Source: CAVTLG01 sp963735495 | GTDB taxonomy: Bacteria; Chloroflexota; Ktedonobacteria; Ktedonobacterales; Ktedonobacteraceae | Length of the DNA stretch: 64,000 nt | NCBI GenBank assembly: GCA_963735495.1 | Contig: CAVTLG010000002.1 | Location: 62,001 to 126,000, forward strand | Direction of reading: 5' to 3' | Part shown: positions 8,283 to 18,300 of the stretch, piece by piece | Position numbering within the stretch: the first letter of the stretch is position 1 | Layout of the letters: every line of letters starts with the position of its first letter | Notes under the pieces: model-generated | The model's database searches: none | Seen by the model: the letters and a program-made list of their open reading frames with translations, nothing else | What the model was told of the DNA's origin: nothing | Translations under genes and position numbers: made by a program

Positions 8283-10823
8283 ATGGAAGATCACTCAGCA
8301 GCGCTCTCTGCCGACCTCAATCAACAATTTGAGCGCTTATCGCCGCTAGAACAAGACATTTTGTACTGGCTAGCAATCGAGTGCGAAGAGGTCTCACTAC
8401 AGACCTTGCATGAGGATCTTATTCATCCACCCTCAAGGAAGGAACTTCAGGAAGCCCTCAGGGCCCTCCAGCAAATGCACCTGACGGAAGGTATGGATCA
8501 TGGGTTTCTCCTGCAAAATGCGGTGATGGAATATGTAACTGATCGATTCATTCAGCGGATTTGTGAAGAAATCAGTACCGGGACTCTGGTATTGTTTCAG
8601 AGTCATGCCTTCATCAAAGCACAGGCAAAAGACGACGTGAGAGAACGTCAGATCCATCGCATTCTCCAACCAATTACGCGATGGCTGCTTGCAGTCTATG
8701 GAAAAGATCAGATCGCACAGATCTTCCTCCGTCAACTCACACAACTTCGTGTTCTGTCTTCTTCTCCATCTTGTTATGCCCCAGGCAATATCCTCAACGT
8801 GCTCCTCCAAATAGGCGTTGATCTGCGTGGGTATGATTTTTCCAGTCTCGTTCTACAACAGGCATATTTACAAGGAGCGCTGCTCTCTGAAACCAACTTT
8901 GCCTTTGCTCGTCTGGTGAATTGCGTTTTCACCGACGTTTTTGGGGAAATTCTCTCAGTCGCATTGAGCCCCGATGGATCACTTGTTGCAGCAGGAACAA
9001 CGGATGGAGCGATCCGCTTGTGGAATACAACAAGTGGTGTACCCCTCTTAACGTTTCAGGGTCATACTGACTGGGTTCGTGCAGTGACGTTCAGTCCTGA
9101 TGGCAAATTGCTGATGAGTGGAGGTGATGATCAACGTGTGCGTATTTGGGATGTAGAGACAAGGCAAACGCTCAACATATTGAAGGGGCATACCCATTGG
9201 ATTTTTACTATTGCACTGAGTCCTGACGGAAAAACCCTGGTAAGTAGTGGAGAAGATCGCGTGCTTCTGCTATGGGATGTAGAGACGGGGCAGTTGCTGA
9301 AAACGTTGAAAGGTCATCAAGAACGCGTCTGGTCAGTGGCCTTTAGCCCGGATGGAAAGCTTATTGCCAGTGGGAGTAAAGATAAGAGCATACATATCTG
9401 GCATGCTCAAACAGGACAACTACTCAAGACCTTTTATGGGCATACTGGAGCAGTCTGGTCGGTGGCGTTCAGTCCTGACGGAAAAACCCTGGTGAGTAGT
9501 GGAGAAGACGCCTCCCTTCTTCTCTGGGAGATCGCGTCTGATGGCCAATGTCAACCCAACATGCTCCAAAAGCAAGAACAAGGCTTTTGGTCGGTGGCCT
9601 TTAGCCCGGATGGAAAGAGCATTGCCTGTGGTGGAGAAGACGCCTCTCTCTCTCTCTGGGATGCTCAGTTAGCGCAACTACTCAAGACCTTCCAAGGCAA
9701 CAACGGTCGCATTCGGTCAGTGGCCTGGAGTCGTGATGGCAAGACGCTGATAAGCGGGGGTGAAGGCATACGATTATGGAATGAGCAGACAGGACAACGC
9801 TACAAAACTTGGTTGGGATATAGTAATCAAATCTGTACCCTGGCGTTCAGCCCTGACGGACAACACGTAATGAGTGGAGGTGAGGATCGGGCCATCCATC
9901 TTTGGAATGTTGAGAGCGGACAACTGATAAAGAACTTCTATGGGCATACGAGTTGTATCTGGTCAGTGGCGTTTCGTCCTGATGGGAAGATAGCAGTCAG
10001 TGGAAGTTCAGATCAAAGTGCAAGACTTTGGGATATCCAAACACAGCGGCAGATCCAGATGTTTCAGGGGCGTCGCTGTTGGATTCTTTCGGTGGCCTTT
10101 AGCCCGGATGGAAAGAGCATTGCAGTAGGCGGTGGAGATCGGAAAATTGATCTTTGGAATATTCAGACAGGACAATGGTTGAAGACACTGGCAGGGCCAA
10201 TGGGAGAAATCTGGAGTCTCGCATTTCGTCCAAATGGCCAGATGATTGCGAGTGGAAGCGAGGATGAGAAAGTCTGTCTTTGGGATATCCAGACAGGCCA
10301 GTTGCTCAAAATGTTAGGAGGACACACAGGGGAGGTATGGTCAGTGGCATTTCACCCTGATGGGCAAACACTGATCAGTGGTGGAGCAGACCAGCGTCTT
10401 ATCCAGTGGTCAACAGAGACGGGGAAGATTATACGGGTATTTCGAGGGCATACGGGTGTGATCAGGTCGGTGGCGTTTAGCCCGGATGGGAAATTTATTG
10501 CCAGTGGCAGCGATGACCAGAGCGTGTGCCTTTGGGATCAAGAAACAGGACAGAGAGTTCAGGTATTGCAAGGTCATAACGGCGGGGTCATAGGTGTTGT
10601 ATTCAGCCCAGATGGAGAGACGCTAGCCAGCGGCAGTAGTGACCGAACAATCAAACTTTGGGAGAGACAAACTGGGCGATGTCTCAAAACATTACGGGGC
10701 GATAGACCGTATGAACGTATGAACATCACGCAAGTACAAGGTTTGACAGATGCACAAAAAAACACGCTGAAATTGTTAGGAGCCATCGAAAGTGATGCAG
10801 ACGCAATTTCATCTGTTTATTAA
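8283..10823 (+). CDS. WD40 protein, shortened paralogue of the SARP-NB-ARC gene
   Basis: 846 residues. The start (LNQQFERLSPLEQDILYWLAIE) aligns with the winged-helix segment in the middle of the upstream protein, and the rest follows it to the end, including the pentapeptide-like link (LRGYDFSSLVLQQAYLQGALL) and fourteen WD40 repeats (~219-810). There is no DNA-binding, BTAD or Walker motif, so it cannot act alone as a STAND switch. It may be a sensor partner or a leftover of a partial tandem duplication. The ATG at 8283 has GGAGAGGAG about 10 nt upstream. The 91-nt gap to the upstream gene suggests one operon. Blade sequences differ moderately between the copies, so the duplication is not fresh. 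Confidence 0.82.
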   Translation: MEDHSAALSADLNQQFERLSPLEQDILYWLAIECEEVSLQTLHEDLIHPPSRKELQEALRALQQMHLTEGMDHGFLLQNAVMEYVTDRFIQRICEEISTGTLVLFQSHAFIKAQAKDDVRERQIHRILQPITRWLLAVYGKDQIAQIFLRQLTQLRVLSSSPSCYAPGNILNVLLQIGVDLRGYDFSSLVLQQAYLQGALLSETNFAFARLVNCVFTDVFGEILSVALSPDGSLVAAGTTDGAIRLWNTTSGVPLLTFQGHTDWVRAVTFSPDGKLLMSGGDDQRVRIWDVETRQTLNILKGHTHWIFTIALSPDGKTLVSSGEDRVLLLWDVETGQLLKTLKGHQERVWSVAFSPDGKLIASGSKDKSIHIWHAQTGQLLKTFYGHTGAVWSVAFSPDGKTLVSSGEDASLLLWEIASDGQCQPNMLQKQEQGFWSVAFSPDGKSIACGGEDASLSLWDAQLAQLLKTFQGNNGRIRSVAWSRDGKTLISGGEGIRLWNEQTGQRYKTWLGYSNQICTLAFSPDGQHVMSGGEDRAIHLWNVESGQLIKNFYGHTSCIWSVAFRPDGKIAVSGSSDQSARLWDIQTQRQIQMFQGRRCWILSVAFSPDGKSIAVGGGDRKIDLWNIQTGQWLKTLAGPMGEIWSLAFRPNGQMIASGSEDEKVCLWDIQTGQLLKMLGGHTGEVWSVAFHPDGQTLISGGADQRLIQWSTETGKIIRVFRGHTGVIRSVAFSPDGKFIASGSDDQSVCLWDQETGQRVQVLQGHNGGVIGVVFSPDGETLASGSSDRTIKLWERQTGRCLKTLRGDRPYERMNITQVQGLTDAQKNTLKLLGAIESDADAISSVY

Positions 10824-11099
10824 GGTGAATGTATCGCATCAATAGACAAAGGGAGCATGCTGTTGATTGCCCATCCTCAAATAAGTGAACGTGCTTGCTG
10901 CTCCAGTCTCGACTTTGTGGTAGAATAGCGGAAGTAGTATCTATCAGGAGTATTCCATTCATGGAGCCTAAAGAGGCGGCGTCGCTGTCCTTCATCTTAC
11001 ACCCCCTGCTGGAATCATGATCACATCCGTTCATCCCAGTGCCACTGAGCTCGTTGTTTACGTGGCGTGTCAACTTCCACCTGCCTTATCTATTCCATC
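10824..11099. other. Intergenic stretch between convergent genes
   Basis: No supported gene was seen here. It separates the plus-strand WD40 gene from the minus-strand HEAT fragment and ends in the hairpin at 11100-11130. Confidence 0.5.
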
Positions 11100-11130
11100 G
11101 GCTGAAGCTACCTTCTGAGGTGCTTCAGCC
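11100..11130. terminator. Candidate bidirectional terminator hairpin
   Basis: Perfect 9-bp arms GGCTGAAGC / GCTTCAGCC around a 13-nt loop, placed between the convergent WD40 and HEAT genes. Only a short pyrimidine run (tcttt) follows on the plus strand, so it is a weak intrinsic terminator by sequence. Confidence 0.5.
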
Positions 11131-11162
11131 TCTTTCCAAAACACGCTCTTACAAGCTACGCG

Positions 11163-12416
11163 CTACAGTTTTTTGGCAATCTCCTGTAACGCGCTGAATA
11201 TAGCAGTAGAATCACGCAGATCACGCTGGGCCATGCTTTCATAGGCTTGCAGCATCTGTGCTAACTTGCTACTAATAGCCTCTACCTGAATTTGTGACAC
11301 GGATAGAGCCGACGCTACAGCTTCTCTTACAGTCCAATCCGCGTCCGAGGTAGCTTTCAGCAATGCTTCAACGACCTCAGGCTGGCTGTGCTCAAAAAGC
11401 TGTAAGGCACGTGCAGCTTCTTCTCTAACTTCGGGCAAGGAATCTGTAAGCGCAGAGAGCAAAAAGCTTACGACAGCAGGCTGACTGTCAGCAGGTTTAT
11501 TGAGAGCTTCAATTGCTGCCTCTCCAGCCAGCCAGGAAGGATCTGCAATTTTTGCAAACAAAGCGTCAATGAGCTTATATTGCTTGTTCTGAATACCTGA
11601 TAATACACGAAGTGTTGAAACTTTAGTCAACAGGTCAGCATGTGAAAAATAGATATATAAGGCTTCAATAACATTGACCTGACCGTTCCAAAGCTGCCCA
11701 ATCGCAGCCACTACTGAATATCTAGCACGTATAGAAGGTTCAGAGAGAGTCCGCAGCAAAGCTTCGATTATTTGAGTCTGTCCATCATTCAGCAAGCGCA
11801 AGGCAATAGCAGCACAACTTCTCACATAACCCGACTCTCTATCAGAGAGCGCTTGAAGAGCCGCCTCGACAACCTGAGACTGTCCCACACCTAGACTCCC
11901 AAGAGTATGAATTATCTCACTTCTGACAGCCTCATGATCGCCAGTCCTAGCGCGCAGTAGTGCTTCAATAACACGAGGCTGTCCCTTTCCGCATTGTCTG
12001 AGAGCAAGAGCAGCCGACCATCTCACAAAAGTTTCGCTATCAGAAAGAGCAAGTAACAATTTATCAATAACCTGAGGTTTTCCTGCTCCAAATTCCCCAA
12101 ATGCCTGCATAATGCCTTGTCGTACTTCAGCAGTCGCATCTAGCTGCAGCGACAGCAATCTATTGACAATGGATAGATTCTTTTTGCCCAATCGCCCTAA
12201 TGTCGCCGCTGCTCGCATTCTCATAGAGTTAGAAACCGACTCCACAGAAGCAGGAGAAAGTAACATGAAGACAAGATCGATCAAGGAAGATTGATTAGTA
12301 CCTACACATCTCAGCACACCCAGCGCCCGCTCTACGAAAGTTGCAAAGAGATGCTCTTTATATGTTTGGGTTGCCCTATCCACAATCTCATTGTCCACTA
12401 AGGGACTCTCAAAAAA
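11163..12416 (-). pseudogene. HEAT-repeat protein fragment cut off by ISAzo13
   Basis: About 410 residues of HEAT repeats with the same signature as the NACHT protein at 15379-19320 (for example GKPQVIDKLLLALSD and GQPRVIEALLRA). The reading frame is open to the right only through IS sequence: the first genomic residues (FFESPLVDNEIVDRA) begin next to the ISAzo13 terminal repeat at 12417. It has no N-terminal ATPase. It lies on the same strand and in the right order to be the 3' part of the NACHT-HEAT gene, but the frame across the insertion cannot be fixed. Alternatively it is the tail of a second, lost paralogue. Confidence 0.75.
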
Positions 12417-12452
12417 TAAAGCATCCCAGCAAACAAAGGTAGCTCCCACTAA

Positions 12453-13937
12453 TACTACAGTGGTAAATGTGGTAAAATAGGAGGAAAAAGAAAAGAGAGC
12501 CAAGGAACATGGAAGAAGCCTGGTCGGCATCATCACCCGGAGAGCTATGGACGAGCCTGTTCAACGCGATGAGTGAACGCATCGACCCTTGTTTTATCCG
12601 CTCGGAGACGCGAGAACGGATACGAGCGTACCTGCGAGGATTACTGAGTCCCATCGAACGCAAGAACGGTTGGCAATTGGCAGAAGAGGCCGGGTTGCCA
12701 ACGCCGTATGCGATGCAATACCTGCTGAATCGGTCGGTGTGGGACAGCGATGAGGTGCGAGACCGACTGCAAGCCTATGTGCGTGAGATGCTGGCCCATC
12801 CTGGTGGGATGTTGGTGATTGATGAAACGGGCTTTCTCAAGAAGGGGAAGAAGTCGGTCGGGGTGCAGCGGCAGTACAGTGGGACCGCAGGACGCATTGA
12901 AAACTGTCAAATCGGGGTCTTCTTAACCTACGAAAGCCAGGGAGATCATACGTTGGTGGATCGCGAGTTGTACCTGCCCAAGAGTTGGACCCAAGATCCC
13001 GAGCGGCGTCGAGCCGCCGATGTCCCCGAAGCGGTGGTCTTTGCGACCAAACCAGAACTGGCCGCACGCATGCTCTGGCGGAGCTTAGATGCCGGACTGG
13101 ACGTCGCCTGGGTCACGGGTGATACGGTCTATGGAAGTCATCGTCCACTGCGGGAAGGGCTGGAGGCGCGTAAACAGGCTCACGCGTTGGCAGTCACGTG
13201 TCAGGAGCAGGTGAACGTGCAGGGCGGGCAGAAGCGGGTGGATCACCTGGCGGATAGCGTGGCAAGAGACCAGTGGCACCGTCTCTCGGTCGGCCAGGGG
13301 AGCAAGGGACCACGTCTCTTTGATTGGGCTCGCCTGGAACTGGCCCAACCCGAGCAAGAAGGGTGGCAGCACTGGCTGGTGATTCGACGGAGCTTGGTTG
13401 AAGGAGAAAAACCGGCGAAGCGGGCCTATGTGCTGGTCTTTGCCCCTGCTGGGACCACCCTTGCCCAGATGGCTACCGCCATTGGAACGCGTTGGACGGT
13501 GGAGCAATGTTTTGAAGAGAGCAAGGGAGAAGTTGGCTTAGATCACTATGAGGTCCGATCCTGGCAGGGATGGTACCGTCACATTACCTTATGCATGCTG
13601 GCTCACGCCTTTCTCGTCGTCTTGCGCACCCAGAGCCAGCAGCTCATACAAGAGCCGGGAGCTGACGAGGAAAAAAAACCGTGGCATCCCTCCCCATCGC
13701 ATACCCCCTCGAAGACGCTGAGCGCCTTCAAACGCCAGCGGGGGCTGACTTGCCCGTGATGGTCCCCCTCAGCCTCCCGGAAATCCGCCGACTCTTCTTT
13801 TTTCTGCTGGAGAAACCTCCCCTCTCTCGTCTCTTCCATCTCCAGTGGTCCTTGTTCCGCCGCGCCCATCAGGCCATCGCTCGTCGCTGTCACTACCTCC
13901 GTCGTCTTGCTGCTTCTACATAATTACCACTGTAGTA
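12453..13937 (+). mobile_element. IS701-family element nested in ISAzo13
   Basis: Terminal inverted repeats TACTACAGTGGTAA (left) and its complement (right, ending 13937), flanked by CTAA at 12449-12452 and 13938-13941 as target duplication. It encodes one IS701 transposase. It landed at the stop codon of the ISAzo13 transposase, so it is younger than that element. Confidence 0.8.
12509..13923 (+). CDS. IS701-family transposase with -1 shift at an A8 run
   Basis: A DDE transposase. The first frame (12509-13759) holds the conserved blocks SPIERKNGWQLAEEAG, MLVIDETGFLKKGKKSVGV, RQYSGTAGRIENCQIGVF and WVTGDTVYGS, with the catalytic glutamate region around RWTVEQCFEESKGEVGL. The family's C-terminus (LPVMVPLSLPEIRRLFF, RRAHQAIARRCHYLRR) continues in the -1 frame. 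The shift point is the run of eight A at 13671-13678, a good slippery site. A complete product therefore needs a -1 frameshift, or there is a one-base indel. ATG 12509 follows a GAGAGCCAAGGA-type RBS. Confidence 0.85.
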
Positions 13938-15307
13938 CTAACCTGGAGTCGATATTGGCGTAACGCTCTCAGCCACAATAGGCTTACGAGGACGACCTCG
14001 TGGCCGTTTTGGCTGAGTTGGATCAGGAAGCGGCCTTGTGCGAGGACGACCTCGTGGCCGCTTCTGAGACGTTGACTTCTCTTGCAAGGATGGATGATAT
14101 TGCGGCCCTGTTGGCAGAGAGGAGAGAATATCGACGCACCATTTTTCTAAGGAAGACCATCGCTGGAGGTGGGTTTCCACTCCCTGCATGGCTTCTTTGG
14201 TCAGCTTTACTCCAGTCTGATAGGCGTTCGTGACCAATTCAACAACCGGATGCTTCCCTTTCCACGTCATTGTTTGGGCAAAGTGGATGATGGCATCGAC
14301 GGAATCGAGCAGGGCACCATTCCAGTGCTGTTCTAAAATGCCCCAACAGCGTTCAATTGCATTGTATTTACTATGGTAAGGCGGATAATACGCCAAACGG
14401 ATGGTGATCTGATAGGTTTGGGTAAATTCGAGCAAACGCTGCATAAACTGGGTACGATGGCTGTGATTCTCTGGTCCATTATCCAAATTGATGACAAGCA
14501 GCTTGATCTGGCAAAAACGCTCTTTCACGCTTTCCCACCACTGAATCAGCCGATCAACGAGGCAGTCGCTGCTGACTTTGGATGTGACTCCATACAGAAA
14601 CAACTCATCCAAAGCCGGAAGGAAAATGCCGACCGGGGTTACGGCGGTTTGTGCCTCAAAATCATGATCGGCCGCTTTGGTCAGTACCCGGTTTTTTCCT
14701 CCGCGTGCAAAGGGACCGATTTTGACCACCGCCTTGGCATCCATCGAGATGCGTAAGGTTGAACCTTCTGCATCGGCCTCCGCATTCACCTCTTTTAGGT
14801 GGTCGAAGATGGCATCGGTTTCGGGGAGTTTTTTTGGGGTTGCGTCTTTGCCACCTTTTTGAGCGTGTAGCCCTGTTCGTTGAGCTTGGTTGTGATGGTG
14901 GCTGTCGTTGGTAATTGCGCATCCGTGTAGTGGTAGGTTGTAACCAACTGGCGACGGACTTCCGCTGCGGTCAGACGGGTGTAGAGCCGAGCACTACGAA
15001 ACTGCGGATCAGCTTGGCTTTGCCCATCTACGATGGCGGTAATGTCCTTCAGCAAATTTGGCAGATGCTCTTCGCTGCGTTTTCTGCCTCGTTGATTGAA
15101 AGCATCCACACACACCACCCCGCTTTTGCGTTCATGTTCGCCTTTTCTAATCAGTCCACGATTCCAACCCAGCTCCTCTTCAGCTCGTCGTTGCCCTCCT
15201 TCTCCCAATGCTCGTACCGTTCTTGCCAGAAAAAGACGACGTGCGCTGCCTTTTAACTCTTTTGCTGTCTTGATCAACAACTCTTTCACTTCTTCCGTAA
15301 GATCCAT
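13938..15307 (-). pseudogene. ISAzo13-family transposase, split at an A7 run
   Basis: The N-terminal frame (15307-14795) contains RLFLARTVRALGEGGQRRAEEELGWNR-type sequence. The C-terminal frame (from about 14835 to 13938) holds RISMDAKAVVKIGPFARGG, LVINLDNGPENHS, RLAYYPPYHSKYNAIERCWG and a proline/arginine-rich tail. The frames join by a -1 shift at T7 on the plus strand (14829-14835), an A7 slippery run on the coding strand. This may be programmed or an indel. The stop codon lies in the IS701 target duplication. The DDE residues appear to be D (SMDAK), D (NLDNGP) and E (YNAIERCW). Confidence 0.8.
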
Positions 15308-15375
15308 CTTCCATCCCCCCAGATCTTTTTCACTTCTAGTCTACCATCTCTACGCAAGGGGATATCTGGGATGAT

Positions 15376-18300
15376 TTAATCTTTTAGCTTCCCTAAAGCC
15401 CACAACAATTTCTGTGTAACCTCAGGTTGTGCCTTGATAAGGCTGCCAAGTGCTTGAATTGCTTCTTTTTGCACATCCATGCTCCAATCGATAAGAGCAA
15501 GCAAGAACTCCTCGACGACACGTGGCTCTCCGTAGTTAAAATTTCCAAGAACATCTACAACAGCTTCTTTAAGCCAATGGTCTGCAAGTGCAGTGAGCAG
15601 CGTATCAAGAATACGAGGCTGTCTTTTATCGAGGGACGTGAGGGCTCTGACTGCTGTCCTTCTGACACTCCAGGAGGCATCTGTTACAGCATTGAGTAAC
15701 GCATCAATGACACGCAGATCTTTATAGTTCAGTTGCCCAAGAACCTTAATGGCCTCTCTTCTGACTCTCCAGGAAGCATCTGTTACAGCATTGAGTAATG
15801 CGTCGATAATCCGTGGTTCGCCAGCATTTAGCTGTCTAAGAACTCTGACAACTTCTCTTCTCAAAGGACTGGAAGGTGACTTGCTGAGTATTGAGAGCAA
15901 CATATTAATCACGCGGGGCTGTCCCTCACCAAGATACCTTAAGGCTTTCGCCACACCTACTTTGAGCGACCACGATGCGGAGCTAGTGAGGCTTGTGAGT
16001 AATACATCGATAGTATGAATTTGCCCCTCACCAAATATTCCCAGCACATTGGCCGCCGCTTCCCTTGCTCTATCAGCATTGGAGAAGGAGCGTAACAGTA
16101 TCTCTGTAACATACGTAGGATTGCTACTGAGTTGACCGATAGCATTAGCAGCTAGCTCTATAGCATTAGCCGTTGGATCGGTGACTGCAATTAACAGTGT
16201 ATCAATTGCATCAGCTTTTTTTCGCTCGCAGAGTTTTGCCAGTGCATCAGCCGCTGCTTCTCTCACATCCTCATCACTATCGGCAAGCGCGATCAACAAG
16301 GCATCAACAACATACGCCTGTCTCTGACCAACCTTTGCAAGAGCAGTGGCGGCTGCTTCTCTCACCAAATTATCATCTATATCTGTAAGTGCTACCAGGA
16401 GCATACTAATAACACGTGGCTGGCTTCTAGCAAACTGACCAAGAGCGCGAACCGCTGCACGTCGAACATAAGCATGCCCATTACATGAAAGCACTTTCTG
16501 AAGTGCTTCAATCACACCAGTTCGAGCACCACTATATTGTCCTAGCGCAGCTAAAGCTGCTTCACTTACTTTGTAATTAGTATCAAATACTGCAGCGAGC
16601 AGAGCATCCATAACACGTGGCTGCTGTGCCATATCAGATCTTTGTATAGCTATTATAGCATTTTGCCTGATATACTTATCTGGATCAGAGAGCGCAACAA
16701 GTAAAGCTTCAGTAATACACATCTGCCTGTCAGCATATTGTGTAAATACATCGCGCATACGCTCCCGGACACGCTCCTCTGATACAATGCCCAACAGGCT
16801 CGCACGCCAATCTAGCTTATCAAGGGTCTGCGTATGCGCGAGTAAAACGGTTATATGAAAGCGTAGTTGTTTTATCACTGTCGCTTGATAGGCTGTTGCC
16901 GACTGCTCTATATGTTCAGCAAGTACTTTGTCAAAAGGAGAAGTTGCTGAGAATACACGCGGCGAATGTGTTAGCTGCGTCCATTGGCGCAATAGTGGAA
17001 AGATAAGCTGACCCGCTTTTTCCGCAATCTTTGTGCTATTCCATTCCGTCAATACAGTTGCACAGCTAGTGCGAAAGCCTTCGAAGGGAGAGGTGAGATA
17101 CAGGCAGATAATTTCTTCGAGTAGCTCTTTTTCACAGGCAACATTCACACCAACATCATCCGCCAGACAGAGTCCTGCAAAGAGGAGATCGCGGTGCAAA
17201 TACTGCTCGTAAGGACTTCCCGCGTTGGCAATCACGTCATGTACAAGTTCCGTTACTTCTTCTTCGTCACTTCTCAGAATACCAGTCGTGCCAACGGTTA
17301 GTAAGACGACCTCGCGCCAGCGCGGATCATGCAAATGTGCTCGTATAAACGCATGCTTATCTTTGCGCTTCTCCAGTTCGAGTGCAGCGAAATATTCTTC
17401 AAAGGTTAAATGCAAAAAACCATAGCGCGCCTTACCACGCTCAACTAAGATACCTGTTTTCCCACGCACCGTTTCTAGAAATTGCTCAGCCATCATTGTC
17501 GCTTCATGCTCGCTGATCATCCTACCAACTAATTGACGCACAATTTGATCATGTAGCTCTTCTTCGGGAATCGCACCCACCGCTGGATGCTCATGCATCC
17601 AGAAGGCTAATGGACGGAGAATTTTAATCAGACCATTCTTGTCAAACCGTGTCGTATGTCCCCTGCCCTTCGCCTTCACCCAGGTGTCGATTAAGGTAAT
17701 AGCACACAGCTCAAAAAGTTCGACGCGGTGGCTTGGTAGCTCAATACCTTGCCGTTGAATGAGCGCCAGAATCGTCAGCAGGAGCGGATTTACCGCCAGG
17801 CGCTTGACTCCCGGTTTACTCTGGGTGGCATTAAAAAGACTTTCTGCTTCTCTGGTCGCCGCATCTTCAAGATACTGACTTTCCCTCACGTCCTGCACCC
17901 AATATTCATAAGCAGGACACCACTGCTGGGCAAATTTCCTGATCTGGTCCTCATTGAAATCCGCCAATGTATAGGCTTGGTACTCAGCGGAAAGCGAGGC
18001 CGCTTTATAGCCAACAATCCGACTGGTTACGATGAAACGATTCGTCGTATGCGCCTGCGTAAACATCTCAACGTGCCACGCCACATCCATGCGCAAAGCT
18101 GTATCAGGAATCTCATCCAGTCCATCGAACAGTAAGAAAAGGTTGCCCTGTTGGAGTTGCTCCTGGATAAAATCGCCATATGCTCCAAGATAATTATCGC
18201 GCAGATAAATCGGCAGAAAGTCCTCCAACGAGCGGCTACCGGGAACGTTGGAGCGCAACACTTCAGCATACATTGCCAATGGCATATAGAGCGGGATAGC

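Larger units (their letters stand above)
12417..15378 (-). mobile_element. ISAzo13-family element, interrupted by IS701
   Basis: The ends carry inverted repeats TAAAGCATCCCAG (12417-12429) and CTGGGATGATTTA (15366-15378), matching at 12 of 13 positions. A TAA at 12417-12419 and 15377-15379 may be a 3-bp target duplication. An IS701 element sits inside the 3' end. The right terminal repeat supplies the stop codon of the NACHT-HEAT gene. Confidence 0.6.

Noticed and set aside
10726..11073. Minus-strand reading of 115 codons
   Set aside because: Antisense to the end of the WD40 gene and without protein-like character.
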